Assembly (NCBI RefSeq): GCF_004769525.1
Contig: NZ_RQFT01000012.1
Span: 311,001 to 375,000, forward strand
Reading direction: 5' to 3'
DNA: 64,000 nt
Source: Leptospira bouyouniensis
Lineage (GTDB): Bacteria; Spirochaetota; Leptospiria; Leptospirales; Leptospiraceae
The first letter of the stretch is position 1. Every line of letters begins with the position of its first letter. Below are positions 55,573 through 64,000 of this stretch, piece by piece. A model generated the notes under the pieces. It was not told where the DNA came from. It worked only from the letters and a program-made list of their open reading frames with translations, and ran no database searches. Position numbers and translations under genes: made by a program.

Positions 55573-56570
55573 TTTCGATTGAAATTGACTTCTTATTCTT
55601 TTTTGTATCTTTATTTTTTTTATACCGATGTTTGTTTTCCATAGCGAATAGGGAAAATAAAAGTTTGTTGCTCACATATTGGATGGGTATCATCATCCTT
55701 ACGTTTATTTCGATTCACTCACTGTCTCGATGGGGTATTTCTGTCTTTGGATGGGAAACAAAATCTATTTTTCTTTTATTAACCAAATCAAATTTGGTTT
55801 TATATTTTGTTTATCAATTATTAGAAGAGAGAATATTTTTATACCGACGTACAATTGGTTTTTTAATCACCTTTTGCCTTTTTCTTTTTCTAGGTACTTT
55901 TTTCTATTGGATACAAATGTTTCAGGTTGAGATCCGTGCGGAAGATACTTCACGTATTTTACCATTCACCATTGCAATTGGTGCCTTTGTTTGGTCTAGG
56001 GAAATGTTTTGGCCAAATTTGAAGCTACTTGAATTAAAGTTAGGAGATGAGAAGGAGCCGAAGTTGGCATTCTTATTCCTTCCGTGTTTTCTTTATGTTT
56101 TAACTCCTTTCTCGACAAACTATGGTTTTATTGAAGTATTGTCATCCGCTGTTGTGATTGGAATTTCGTCCTTTGTTGGGTTTACACTTGTTTCTTTGAT
56201 CCTAAAGGTATCAATCCCAGATGAAGCTGAAATTGGGGTGTGGATTGGAACTATCGCTTTTTCTTCCTCGTTTGGTGCCGACCTTCTTGTTTGTATACCC
56301 ATGGCTTTTTTTGTTGGTGCTTTTGCTCGTGGATTTTACTTCTATTTGGACCAATTGAATTGGACAGTATCTGGGAAACGGGGAGTTGTTTGCTTTTTGT
56401 TCCCTTCTATCATTGCTATCTTTTTGCCTTTTTTAGTGCTCGAACCAAAGGATTGGTTACACTCACCCTACGTATTGTTAGGGGTACAAATTCTTTATTT
56501 TTTGAGTTTTTATCTGGTTTCGAGTTTGGTATTTGGAATTCTACTTCTCCTCAAACCAAAGTCAGAATAA
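55569..56570 (+). CDS. Polytopic membrane protein of unknown function
   Basis: 333 residues with about nine to ten hydrophobic segments spread over the full length (IDFLFFFVSLFFLYRC, FLITFCLFLFLGTFFYW, VVCFLFPSIIAIFLPFLVL and others). No transporter or enzyme motif recognised. ATG overlaps the stop of the TPR protein (ATGA), so the two are translated together and probably work in one envelope complex. Followed after 51 bases by the HD-GYP gene. Confidence 0.6.
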   Translation: MISIEIDFLFFFVSLFFLYRCLFSIANRENKSLLLTYWMGIIILTFISIHSLSRWGISVFGWETKSIFLLLTKSNLVLYFVYQLLEERIFLYRRTIGFLITFCLFLFLGTFFYWIQMFQVEIRAEDTSRILPFTIAIGAFVWSREMFWPNLKLLELKLGDEKEPKLAFLFLPCFLYVLTPFSTNYGFIEVLSSAVVIGISSFVGFTLVSLILKVSIPDEAEIGVWIGTIAFSSSFGADLLVCIPMAFFVGAFARGFYFYLDQLNWTVSGKRGVVCFLFPSIIAIFLPFLVLEPKDWLHSPYVLLGVQILYFLSFYLVSSLVFGILLLLKPKSE

Positions 56571-56585
56571 TTTTTTCAAAAAACA

Positions 56586-56612
56586 ATCGACAGTGAATTT
56601 TTTGCTGTCGAT
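56586..56612 (+). repeat. Inverted repeat directly upstream of the HD-GYP gene
   Basis: ATCGACAG and CTGTCGAT form an 8-bp perfect stem around an 11-base loop containing six T. It ends nine bases before the GTG start at 56622. It could be an operator or a hairpin in the leader; the T-run is in the loop, so it is not a normal terminator. The right arm is part of a 12-mer also found before the gene at 16416. Confidence 0.45.
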
Positions 56613-56621
56613 AGTATTACC

Positions 56622-58595
56622 GTGACCCAATCTCCGGATTTCAAATACATCATTACGGATGACCCCTTTTTTGAAGGCAAAATTGCCGATTATTCTAAAA
56701 AACTAAAAACAAATGTTCTAACACTTTCGGCCCTTTTGACAACTGATTTTGATTCGCAAGGCAAGATCATCAAAGTACTATTTTACATCTCTCGATATGA
56801 GCTGGAAAATAAACACAAAGAAATCCATCAATTTTTAAAAGAACATCCAACAATTATGTCGAACATCATTGTTCGTGCCCCTATCGACTACACTGGTTAT
56901 ATGGCATTATCCATTGAAGAAGATTTGTTTTTCACGAATGTACCTGACGATGCTCCACTTGTATTCTTAATTAAAAATCTTATTAATGCTTTTACTAGCT
57001 TACAAATGATCGTTGATAAGTTTGAACTTCAAAAACGTATCAATGTTTCTACCAATGAAATTTCAAAACTAACAAAAATTGGAATCAGTCTTGCGAATGA
57101 AAAAGATTTTACAAAATTACTACGTGATATTTTAAATTCGGCACGTGAGATATCTAATTCTGATTCTGGTTCATTGTATTTGGTAGAAAAGGATGAACGT
57201 GGAAATCCAAGAAATCTAAGATTTAAAATTTCTGCTTTGGATTTGAATAGTGATGAATTCATTTTACCTATTAATAAAAAAAGTATCGCTGGTTACGTTG
57301 CATACACTGGAAAACAACTAAATATTCCAAACGTTTACGAACTCTCAGGTAAAGAGGAATATAAGTTTAACAGTGATTTTGATCGAATGAGTAATTATTA
57401 CTCTAAATCAATGTTAGTTGTACCCATGAAAGACCATCATGATGAAGTAGTGGGTGTGATCCAACTCATCAACAGAAAAAAGAATTTTCAAACCAAACTC
57501 ACATTGGATGAAATGAAATCAAATTCTGTTTTGGATTATGACAAATATTCAGAGGAATTAGTAATGGCGGTAGCTGGACAAGCTGCTGTTGCCATTCAAA
57601 ACAATAATTTGGTTCATGACATTGAAACTTTGTTTGAAGGTTTTGTCACTGCAAGTGTATCTGCAATTGAATCAAGGGACCCTACAACTTCAGGTCATTC
57701 CTTTCGAGTTGCACAATATACCGTTGGACTTGCTGAATCTGTGAATAATGTGCAGGTTGGACGTTTTAAAGATGTCAATTTTAATGAATCGCAAATCAAA
57801 GAAATTCGATATGCTTCCCTGTTACATGATTTTGGGAAAGTAGGGGTTAGAGAAAAAGTTTTAGTCAAAGCTAAAAAATTGGAAGACTATGAGTTAGATC
57901 TCATTCGATGGAGATTCCAATTTATATTAAAGGATGTGGAAGCAAAACTTGCCCAGAAAAAAATAGAATACTTAAAAAAACATGGTAACAATGGTTATCC
58001 GCAGTTTGAAAAATCAATCCAATTGGAATATGCCTTAGAAAAGGAAAAATTGGAAGAGATGGTTCGTGTGATCACTGATTCCAATGAACCCACCATTTTG
58101 GAAGAAGGGAATTCAAACTTTTTAGAAGAAATTTCAAAGATGAGTTACCACACAACGGATGGAAACCAGTTGAATTTACTTTTACCAAAAGAGTTTGGAT
58201 TTTTGTCTATAAGGCGAGGTTCACTTGATTTCGAAGAACGAAGGGAAATTGAATCTCACGTAGAACATACGTTCCAATTTTTATCTAAAATTCCTTGGAC
58301 TCGTGAATTAAAAATGGTTCCAAGCATTGCCCATGGTCACCACGAAAAATTGAACGGTTCTGGATACCCAAGAGGTTTGTCCGCAGTAGAAATCCCTGTT
58401 CAGGCAAAAATGATGGCGATTGCTGATATTTTCGATGCCTTAACGGACCAAGACCGACCATATAAAAAAGCAGTGCCACTAGACCGAGCTTTTGATATTT
58501 TAAAGATGGAAGTAAGAGACCAACATATCGATGGTGATTTGTTGGACCTTTTCATTGAAAGCAAAGCATACGAAAAAATTCAGCACAAACGATAA
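56622..58595 (+). CDS. GAF-HD-GYP protein, probable c-di-GMP phosphodiesterase
   Basis: 657 residues, no membrane segment. Residues about 155-330 form a GAF domain ([52 protein letters not shown]). The HD-GYP domain starts near 345: [23 protein letters not shown] (HD), then [16 protein letters not shown] (GYP) and [17 protein letters not shown]. Between the HD and GYP parts is an insertion of about 130 residues with a coiled-coil look ([15 protein letters not shown]). The GTG start has no clear ribosome binding site. It should cut c-di-GMP; input through GAF is unknown. Confidence 0.87.
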   Translation: MTQSPDFKYIITDDPFFEGKIADYSKKLKTNVLTLSALLTTDFDSQGKIIKVLFYISRYELENKHKEIHQFLKEHPTIMSNIIVRAPIDYTGYMALSIEEDLFFTNVPDDAPLVFLIKNLINAFTSLQMIVDKFELQKRINVSTNEISKLTKIGISLANEKDFTKLLRDILNSAREISNSDSGSLYLVEKDERGNPRNLRFKISALDLNSDEFILPINKKSIAGYVAYTGKQLNIPNVYELSGKEEYKFNSDFDRMSNYYSKSMLVVPMKDHHDEVVGVIQLINRKKNFQTKLTLDEMKSNSVLDYDKYSEELVMAVAGQAAVAIQNNNLVHDIETLFEGFVTASVSAIESRDPTTSGHSFRVAQYTVGLAESVNNVQVGRFKDVNFNESQIKEIRYASLLHDFGKVGVREKVLVKAKKLEDYELDLIRWRFQFILKDVEAKLAQKKIEYLKKHGNNGYPQFEKSIQLEYALEKEKLEEMVRVITDSNEPTILEEGNSNFLEEISKMSYHTTDGNQLNLLLPKEFGFLSIRRGSLDFEERREIESHVEHTFQFLSKIPWTRELKMVPSIAHGHHEKLNGSGYPRGLSAVEIPVQAKMMAIADIFDALTDQDRPYKKAVPLDRAFDILKMEVRDQHIDGDLLDLFIESKAYEKIQHKR

Positions 58596-58665
58596 AAAAA
58601 CCCGAAAAAAAGTTCGTCTTTTTAAGCACCTCCGAAACTTGTGTGTCTAAGCATTAGGAGGAGAC

Positions 58666-59502
58666 ATGTACCAAACTCTAAAAGGTCGCACGGTAATCAT
58701 AACAGGAATCACGGATGCGTCATCACTCGCACTTATCATTGCAAAAGAATGTAAAGACCAAGGTGCAAAACTAATTTGTACAGGACTCGGCAAAACCCCG
58801 TTCCACAAAAATTTATCAGAAAATAGTATCAATTTTTTAGACCGTACTTATTCTGATTTCCAAAACACCGTCAAAAAAGAGTTAGGTGAAGATGTTGTTA
58901 CATTCCCTTTAGATGTAACCATTCAAGAGAGTATTGATTCATTTGCAGATTTTCTAAAGGAAAAAAATGAATCTGTCCATTCTTTATTACATTCGATCGC
59001 GATGGATAAAACCATTCGCCAAGGAAAAGTAAAACCAATCATGACAGTTTCACGCGAAGAATTTATGGATGCAATGAACGTATCTTCCTTTTCGCTACTT
59101 GCCATTGTCCAAAGCCTTTACAATCGTAATCTTTTGCCAAATGGTGCTTCTATTGTCGCTCTCAGTTATTTAGGAGCTGAAAAAGTTGTGGTCCATCCTT
59201 ATAAGAACATTGGTGTTGCTAAGGCTGCTTTAGAACGACTTGTGAAAGAAATGGCAATGGAGTTAGGGAAAGAAAAAGAAATCCAAGTGAATGCCATTCG
59301 ATTTTCTCCTTATCGCGCAAGTAAAGCAGGTTCAGCGATCGAAGGTTTAGAGGAAGCTGAAATTCATTGTCAGACATCATCTCCTCTTGGAAATGCGAAA
59401 GCTAAGGATCTGGCAGAAGAAGTTTGTTATTTATTTCGTCCATCCAATCGAATCACAGGTGAGATTCGGCATGTGGATGGAGGATATCATATTAGAGGTT
59501 AA
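58666..59502 (+). CDS. fabI: Enoyl-[acyl-carrier-protein] reductase
   Basis: Last reduction of the fatty acid elongation cycle, NAD(P)H-dependent. 278 residues, SDR fold. VIITGITDASSLALIIAKE is a FabI-type cofactor loop without the usual TGxxxGIG; LLHSIAMDK corresponds to the LVHSIAFA motif; LSYLGAEKVVVHPYKNIGVAKAALE contains the Tyr and Lys of the Y-x6-K catalytic pair. C-terminal ITGEIRHVDGGYHI is typical FabI. Strong AGGAGGAGAC before the ATG. Convergent with murD, 3 bases between stops. Confidence 0.92.
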   Translation: MYQTLKGRTVIITGITDASSLALIIAKECKDQGAKLICTGLGKTPFHKNLSENSINFLDRTYSDFQNTVKKELGEDVVTFPLDVTIQESIDSFADFLKEKNESVHSLLHSIAMDKTIRQGKVKPIMTVSREEFMDAMNVSSFSLLAIVQSLYNRNLLPNGASIVALSYLGAEKVVVHPYKNIGVAKAALERLVKEMAMELGKEKEIQVNAIRFSPYRASKAGSAIEGLEEAEIHCQTSSPLGNAKAKDLAEEVCYLFRPSNRITGEIRHVDGGYHIRG

Positions 59503-59505
59503 ATT

Positions 59506-60915
59506 TTAAGGAGTCACGTTTCCAAATGTCGCATTTAATAGAGCGACAAAATGGTTTCCACGCTCTTCAAAATTTTTGTACAAATCAAAACTTGCTCCTG
59601 CCGGTGAAAATATCACTGTCAGGTTTTTTTCCTTACTAAGTTTGCTTTCCTCAACTAGCAGCTTTTCGATATTCATTTTTAATTCTAAAACAAGTATATC
59701 TAAAGTATCAAAATAAGATACAGGAATCCCTGTTTTGTTTAAATCTTCTAACCAAACCTCTTTAGCCTTTCCATAAACATAAAGTGGGCATTCTAATTCT
59801 TTCCAACGTTTGATAAAAGGTTCAATTGGTTCTTCTTTTGGTATCCCACCTAATATAAGTAGAAGTGGATCACCCTTTTGAAATCCCGAAATCCCGGATA
59901 ACATGGAATGTAAGTTTGTTGACTTTGAATCATTAATAAAACGAAGCGATTTATATTTTGGATCTAGATTTTTGATCTCGACCGATTGAAATCTGTGGGG
60001 TAGTCCTTGGAAAGTTTCCAATTGAGCTTGGATCTCTTCTGGACTTATTCCTACCACTTCTGCAAGTGCAATTGCAAAACACAAATTCATCAAATTATGT
60101 TTTCCTTTTAATGGAAACCGAGATGCATCGTATACGTGACTTGGTGTATGAACTAAATCTGGATTCAAACTCACATAGTAAGATTCATTCTCGCCGACAC
60201 AATGAAGGTTAGGATTTTTTGGTTTTGTGAAAGTAGTGTAAGTAAAAAAAGAGGGATTTATAAAACAATTATGCTTTTTGTCTGCTAAATTTTGGATTTT
60301 CCATTTGGCTTCCGCATATGATTCCATCGTTTTATGTCTTTCCAAATGGTCAGAAGCAAGATTCAAAATTGCTGAAGCCGTTAATTTTAAGTTAGGTGAG
60401 TCATCTAATTGGTAACTCGATAACTCTAAAACAACAATATCTAATTTCTCCAAACAAAATGATGTAAATGGGATTCCAATATTCCCTCCCATTTTTGAAT
60501 TTGGGAATTTTTTTTGGATAAGATGGAAAGCCAAGGCAGTTGTTGTTGATTTCCCATCCGTTCCAGTGATCCCGATGGCCGTACCTTGGAAAAAGATCCT
60601 TGCCAGAGATATTTCACTGAGAATCGGTATCTTCTTTTGTTTTGCTACAAGTAAGATAGGATGATCCGGTAATACCCCCGGACTTTTGATGATACACTCA
60701 ATTCCTGATAAAACAGTATGTGGCTCATTATCGGACAAAACTTGATGGTAAATTGTATGGTTTGCTTTTTCAGGGAAACGATCAGAAAGTGTTACTTTTT
60801 TTCCGAGAGAAGAGAGGAGTTTGGCAGAGGAATCTCCTGATGAGCCTCCACCCAAAATGAGGAAAGAATGGAGATTTTGTATGGCCTGAGGGGTCGGGAG
60901 TGTTTCAGAAAACAT
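59506..60915 (-). CDS. murD: UDP-N-acetylmuramoyl-L-alanine:D-glutamate ligase
   Basis: ATP-dependent addition of D-Glu in peptidoglycan precursor synthesis. About 469 residues. The UDP-binding N-domain has LILGGGSSGDSSAKLLSSLG; the ATP loop is IGITGTDGKSTTTALAF near residue 120; VLELSSYQLDD, NLASDHLERHKTMESYAEAK and RFINDSKSTNLHS are the Mur ligase motifs in order. ATG at 60915 is chosen for GGAG nine bases upstream; in-frame ATG 60957 and a still earlier start at 60987 would overlap the divergent STAS gene region. It lies apart from any dcw cluster. Confidence 0.93.
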   Translation of the reverse strand: MFSETLPTPQAIQNLHSFLILGGGSSGDSSAKLLSSLGKKVTLSDRFPEKANHTIYHQVLSDNEPHTVLSGIECIIKSPGVLPDHPILLVAKQKKIPILSEISLARIFFQGTAIGITGTDGKSTTTALAFHLIQKKFPNSKMGGNIGIPFTSFCLEKLDIVVLELSSYQLDDSPNLKLTASAILNLASDHLERHKTMESYAEAKWKIQNLADKKHNCFINPSFFTYTTFTKPKNPNLHCVGENESYYVSLNPDLVHTPSHVYDASRFPLKGKHNLMNLCFAIALAEVVGISPEEIQAQLETFQGLPHRFQSVEIKNLDPKYKSLRFINDSKSTNLHSMLSGISGFQKGDPLLLILGGIPKEEPIEPFIKRWKELECPLYVYGKAKEVWLEDLNKTGIPVSYFDTLDILVLELKMNIEKLLVEESKLSKEKNLTVIFSPAGASFDLYKNFEERGNHFVALLNATFGNVTP

Positions 60916-60975
60916 TGATTGACACTCCGCTAAAATACGATGATTTTGTAAAATCATATCAGGTTGGGTAAATCG

Positions 60976-61308
60976 GTGCTGAAACACGAAGTGAAAGACG
61001 GAAAACTAGTCGTTTATCTGGAAGGTCGATTGGACGTATCTGTGGCAAATGAAGTGGAAGAGGGACTTACAGAACTTATTGATTCTTTAGGTCATAGAAA
61101 GGTGCTTCTCAACATGAAAGACGTTGAGTATATGTCTTCGTCTGGATTTCGCGCTTGTATTTCCACTTTACGCAAACTCAACTCGAAAGAAGGATTTCTG
61201 AAGATCTCTAATATCAAACCAGCTGTAAAGCGGATCTTTGACGTGATTGAACTCACTTCTTTATTTGATATTTATGACTCGGAAGAAGCTGCATTAAAAT
61301 CATTTTAA
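60976..61308 (+). CDS. STAS-domain anti-sigma factor antagonist
   Basis: About 110 residues, a single STAS domain. VVYLEGRLDVSVANEVEEGL and VLLNMKDVEYMSSSGFRACIS carry the fold; the Ser-Ser of MSSSGF is the usual phosphorylation site of SpoIIAA/RsbV-type proteins. It would relieve an anti-sigma kinase, which is not in this window. GTG at 60976 is preferred (GGG seven bases before), but TTG at 60964 is in frame. Ten bases before trpC, so probably co-transcribed with it. Confidence 0.85.
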   Translation: MLKHEVKDGKLVVYLEGRLDVSVANEVEEGLTELIDSLGHRKVLLNMKDVEYMSSSGFRACISTLRKLNSKEGFLKISNIKPAVKRIFDVIELTSLFDIYDSEEAALKSF

Positions 61309-61317
61309 CCAATCGAA

Positions 61318-62091
61318 TTGAATCCAATTTTACATAAAATTGTAGAAACTAAATATTCTGAAATCGAAATCAGTCGGAGTAAACCCTTACCCGACCGAAC
61401 GATTCCCATTCGAGATTGGAAGTCACATCTTAAAACAAATTCTGTATCGGTGATCGCCGAATGTAAAAAGGGAAGTCCCAGTGCTGGAATCTTACGTCCC
61501 GATTATGATCCAGTCCAAATTGCAAAAATATATGAAGAATCTGGGGCAGGAGCCATTTCTGTTCTCACGGACAGGTCTTATTTTTTTGGTTCATTACAGG
61601 ATTTAGAATCCGTTGCAAAACAAGTCTCACTTCCGGTGATTCGAAAGGATTTTATATTAGATCCAGTGCAGATTGATGAGGCATATGCCTATGGCGCCTC
61701 AGCCATTTTGCTCATTGTTCGTATCCTCACTCCGGAACTATTAAAATCATTATTACGTCATGCAAGTGGACTTGGTCTTGCTGTCCTTGTAGAAACTCAT
61801 AACGAACATGAGGTGCAAGTGGCTCTCGATTCTGGTGCAAACACCATTGGAATTAACACTCGTGATTTAGATACATTCCAAATTCACAAAAATTTAATCG
61901 AACAAATTGCACCAAAATTAGATTCCTCAATCATTCGCGTTGCTGAATCAGGAATAGAAAGTTACAATGATTGGCAAAAGTATCGAGGATTGATAGATTC
62001 GATGTTAGTTGGAACTTTTTTTATGAAAAGTAAAAATATATCTGTTGATTTTTTCTCTCTTTTGAACGGCCCACCTCAAAACACAAAGTGA
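61318..62091 (+). CDS. trpC: Indole-3-glycerol phosphate synthase
   Basis: Tryptophan synthesis: ring closure of CdRP to indole-3-glycerol phosphate. 257 residues, monofunctional. VIAECKKGSPSAGILRPDYDP (catalytic Lys, near residue 52), SVLTDRSYFFGSLQDL, VIRKDFILDPVQIDEAYAYGA (second Lys), GINTRDLDTF and VAESGI are the TIM-barrel active-site motifs in order. The start is TTG 61318. No other trp gene is next to it, so the pathway genes are dispersed here. Confidence 0.95.
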   Translation: MNPILHKIVETKYSEIEISRSKPLPDRTIPIRDWKSHLKTNSVSVIAECKKGSPSAGILRPDYDPVQIAKIYEESGAGAISVLTDRSYFFGSLQDLESVAKQVSLPVIRKDFILDPVQIDEAYAYGASAILLIVRILTPELLKSLLRHASGLGLAVLVETHNEHEVQVALDSGANTIGINTRDLDTFQIHKNLIEQIAPKLDSSIIRVAESGIESYNDWQKYRGLIDSMLVGTFFMKSKNISVDFFSLLNGPPQNTK

Positions 62092-62184
62092 CAAACCAGC
62101 TAAAAATTTAGAAATCACTAAATTAAATGAATTAAATGTTGTCTTTTTACCAATTTAAGATTAGATATTTTTGATGTTTCACAT

Positions 62185-63867
62185 ATGGACTGGAAGTCAA
62201 TTTTAAAAGGTCTATTCCTATTTTGTGCTTATATTGGTACGGCCAAATTAGGTATGGAATATTTTTCCTTCCATCCAATGAATTTAGCTGTCCTATGGAT
62301 ACCTTCAGGTATTGGACTGATTGGTTGTTTGTTTTTTGGTTTTCGGTTCATTCCGTTCGTTTGGCTGGCAAGTTTTATTGCAAACAAAGATGGTCTCATC
62401 AGTAGCCATCATGGTCTTTCTCCGTTTCTTCTTTATTTAAGTATCAGCTTAACTGCTTCGGTTGATGCCTTCCAATCTGCCTTATCGTATTATTTTTGGA
62501 CAAGGAAAATTCGTAAAAATCTAACATCGACTAAAGACAATTTTTATTTCATTGTTTATGTAGCTTTTCTCTCTAGTTTGATTTCTATTCTGATTCTTGG
62601 TGTTATATTAAATACATTTGGTTACTTTCATAGTTTGAACCCGAATGAAATCTTCAGAACATTACTCGTCATAACTTTTGGTGATACTATAGGAATTTTT
62701 ATCACAGTTCCTATGTTTATGGCATGGCGAAAATTGATGTGGAAGGATCTTTCTTACCGACTAATTTTTTGGACATTCGTATTTATAGTTTTTCAAGCAT
62801 TGATTGTTTATCACTTACCCTATTTATTTTTTTTGTCATTTTTGATTTTGATTTATCTAGGTTATCGCTTCCAAATTCGTGGCGTTACCTTAGGAGTGTT
62901 TTTATTATATTTATCAAGCATATTGATGACTCGATTAGGGGTTGGCCCATTTGTACAACCCATCATTTTTGATTCGTATATCTATCTAATTTCCTTTCTT
63001 ATTCCATACGCAATACTTGCTGAATTCATAACGTTACAATACCAGCGATTACTTTTTAATCGTTTTGAGTTAGAAAAAAAAGTATATGAGAGAACAAAGT
63101 TACTCAGAACCCAGATATTTGAAAAAAATCAAGCGATTGAAGCTTTACATAAATCTGAAAATTTATTAAGTGAGTCCAATCGTACAAAAGATATATTCTT
63201 TTCTATCATTGCTCATGATTTAAGAAATCCTCTTGGATCATTTAAACAAATCACGGAGCTTATGTATACAGAATTTGATACATACTCTGATATAGAAAAA
63301 AAAGATACTATATTTGAAATTCAAAAATCAGCTTCACGTGTATATAGTTTGTTAGAACAACTTTTGGATTGGGCCAGAACACAAACTGGAAATATGCCAT
63401 TTCGTCCTAGAGAGATTAACTTACGTTCGATCGTTTCGAAAATAACCGACCAAATGATGGAAAGGGTCCAAAAAAAAGGCATCCAATTACGTGTGGATAT
63501 TCCGGAAAAATATTCCATTGTATATGCTGATTCTGAAATGATCCAAGCCGTACTTCGAAATTTGATTACGAATTCTATCAAATTTACAAATGAAAATGGT
63601 TATATACAAATTTCTGCCTCGCAAGATGAAGATGGAGTAAAAATCGAATGTACTGACAATGGGGTAGGAATGGAAAGTTCCGATCTAGAAAAACTATTTC
63701 GTCTAGATGCTCAGTTAACAAGGATAGGCCTTGAAGGCGAAAAAGGGACCGGGCTTGGACTCATTCTATGTCACGAATTTATCAAATTACACGGTGGAGA
63801 GATTTGGGCAAAAAGTGAAAAAGGAAAAGGAACAACTGTTAGTTTTAGATTGCCGGACCCAAAATAA
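62185..63867 (+). CDS. Membrane sensor histidine kinase with MASE1 domain
   Basis: 560 residues. About the first 290 are a MASE1-type sensor with eight or so membrane segments (LAVLWIPSGIGLIGCL and FGDTIGIFITVPMFMAW are typical). A coiled coil follows, then the H-box IIAHDLRNPLGSFK (His near residue 345), N-box NLITNSIKFTNENG, G1 CTDNGVGMES and G2 EKGTGLGLILCHE. There is no receiver domain attached. Signal unknown. The 93 bases before it are AT-rich with no strong signal. Convergent with a second kinase-like gene at the right edge. Confidence 0.92.
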   Translation: MDWKSILKGLFLFCAYIGTAKLGMEYFSFHPMNLAVLWIPSGIGLIGCLFFGFRFIPFVWLASFIANKDGLISSHHGLSPFLLYLSISLTASVDAFQSALSYYFWTRKIRKNLTSTKDNFYFIVYVAFLSSLISILILGVILNTFGYFHSLNPNEIFRTLLVITFGDTIGIFITVPMFMAWRKLMWKDLSYRLIFWTFVFIVFQALIVYHLPYLFFLSFLILIYLGYRFQIRGVTLGVFLLYLSSILMTRLGVGPFVQPIIFDSYIYLISFLIPYAILAEFITLQYQRLLFNRFELEKKVYERTKLLRTQIFEKNQAIEALHKSENLLSESNRTKDIFFSIIAHDLRNPLGSFKQITELMYTEFDTYSDIEKKDTIFEIQKSASRVYSLLEQLLDWARTQTGNMPFRPREINLRSIVSKITDQMMERVQKKGIQLRVDIPEKYSIVYADSEMIQAVLRNLITNSIKFTNENGYIQISASQDEDGVKIECTDNGVGMESSDLEKLFRLDAQLTRIGLEGEKGTGLGLILCHEFIKLHGGEIWAKSEKGKGTTVSFRLPDPK

Positions 63868-63880
63868 CAGTTTATATCCT

Positions 63881-64000
63881 TTATTTGTTTGATATTAATG
63901 TCGAATCCGAATCTTCATTAACAGTATTTGTTTTATCTAGGTATGGTAAATACACGATAAATTTTGTGATTCCTTTTGTGGAAATCACATCGATGAACCC
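63881..64000 (-). CDS. C-terminal end of a probable histidine kinase, cut by the window edge
   Basis: An open frame of 39 residues runs in from the right edge and stops at TAA (63881-63883). It reads GFIDVISTKGITKFIVYLPYLD and then a short polar tail. The opening matches the last strands of a HATPase_c domain (pattern GGxIxVxSxxGxGTxFxVYLP), so the gene is probably a sensor kinase convergent with the MASE1 kinase, 13 bases between stops. The 5' part is outside the window. Confidence 0.6.
   Translation of the reverse strand, partial: GFIDVISTKGITKFIVYLPYLDKTNTVNEDSDSTLISNK

Noticed and set aside
1..64000. Insertion sequences, prophage, CRISPR arrays, toxin-antitoxin pairs or restriction systems
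   Set aside because: No transposase, integrase, cas, phage structural gene, repeat array or methylase/endonuclease pair was seen on either strand.

Overview
The window is a core chromosomal segment of a spirochaete, most likely Leptospira and probably a saprophytic lineage such as the L. biflexa/L. meyeri group. Support for this: a moderately low-GC sequence, a hemA-hemC/D-hemB-hemL-hemE-hemN-hemG haem locus with a fused HemC/HemD and a separate hemH, a complete assimilatory sulfate operon, flagellar fliK-flgD-flgE genes, a mitochondrial-type EF-G, and many HD-GYP, cNMP-binding and histidine kinase proteins. Genus and species are inferred from gene content, not from a search. I see no insertion sequence, prophage or CRISPR array.

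Layout. 1-5.5 kb: the end of homoserine kinase, two small unknown proteins, a membrane-anchored SurA-like/DsbA-like protein, malate dehydrogenase with a clear terminator, and an alpha/beta hydrolase divergent from a MarR regulator with two tandem operators between them. 5.5-12.3 kb (minus strand): fusA, then LysM/LytM protein, amidohydrolase, two cNMP-binding proteins, tRNA-Arg(CCU) and prmC, packed end to end. 12.4-20.6 kb: a TrkH/KtrB potassium channel, a UbiA-family prenyltransferase with a TlpA-like thioredoxin, unknown proteins, a PhaR-like regulator, a HEAT-repeat protein and cysK. 20.6-31.8 kb: topA and hemH on plus, convergent with the seven-gene minus-strand hem operon that runs from glutamyl-tRNA to protoporphyrin; HemH then inserts iron. 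31.9-35.5 kb: msrB, a small exported protein, RNase P RNA, a NERD-domain ATPase and a lipoprotein.

35.5-49.3 kb is a sulfur block. CobA and a CysG N-terminal-type protein make sirohaem from uroporphyrinogen III, a product of the hem operon. CysJ and CysI reduce sulfite. The minus-strand operon sbp-cysT-cysW-cysA-cysH-cysD-cysN imports sulfate, activates it to APS and reduces it; CysH has the cysteine set of an APS reductase, consistent with no APS kinase being visible. A TauD-like dioxygenase and a BASS-family transporter close the run. CysK, elsewhere in the window, makes cysteine from the sulfide.

49.4-53.2 kb holds fliK-flgD-flgE. 53.2-58.6 kb has a large exported TPR protein with a methyltransferase-like tail, a polytopic membrane protein, and a GAF/HD-GYP protein. 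58.7-64 kb has fabI, murD, a STAS anti-anti-sigma protein, trpC, a MASE1 histidine kinase, and the end of a second kinase-like gene running off the right edge.

The most unusual points are topA without an in-frame AUG/GUG/UUG upstream of its catalytic TOPRIM motif, a tRNA gene that abuts a stop codon with no spacer and leaves prmC a six-base leader, a two-domain-sized HemA, rnpB overlapping a convergent coding region, a cysteine-free FlgE, and an HD-GYP domain interrupted by an insertion.
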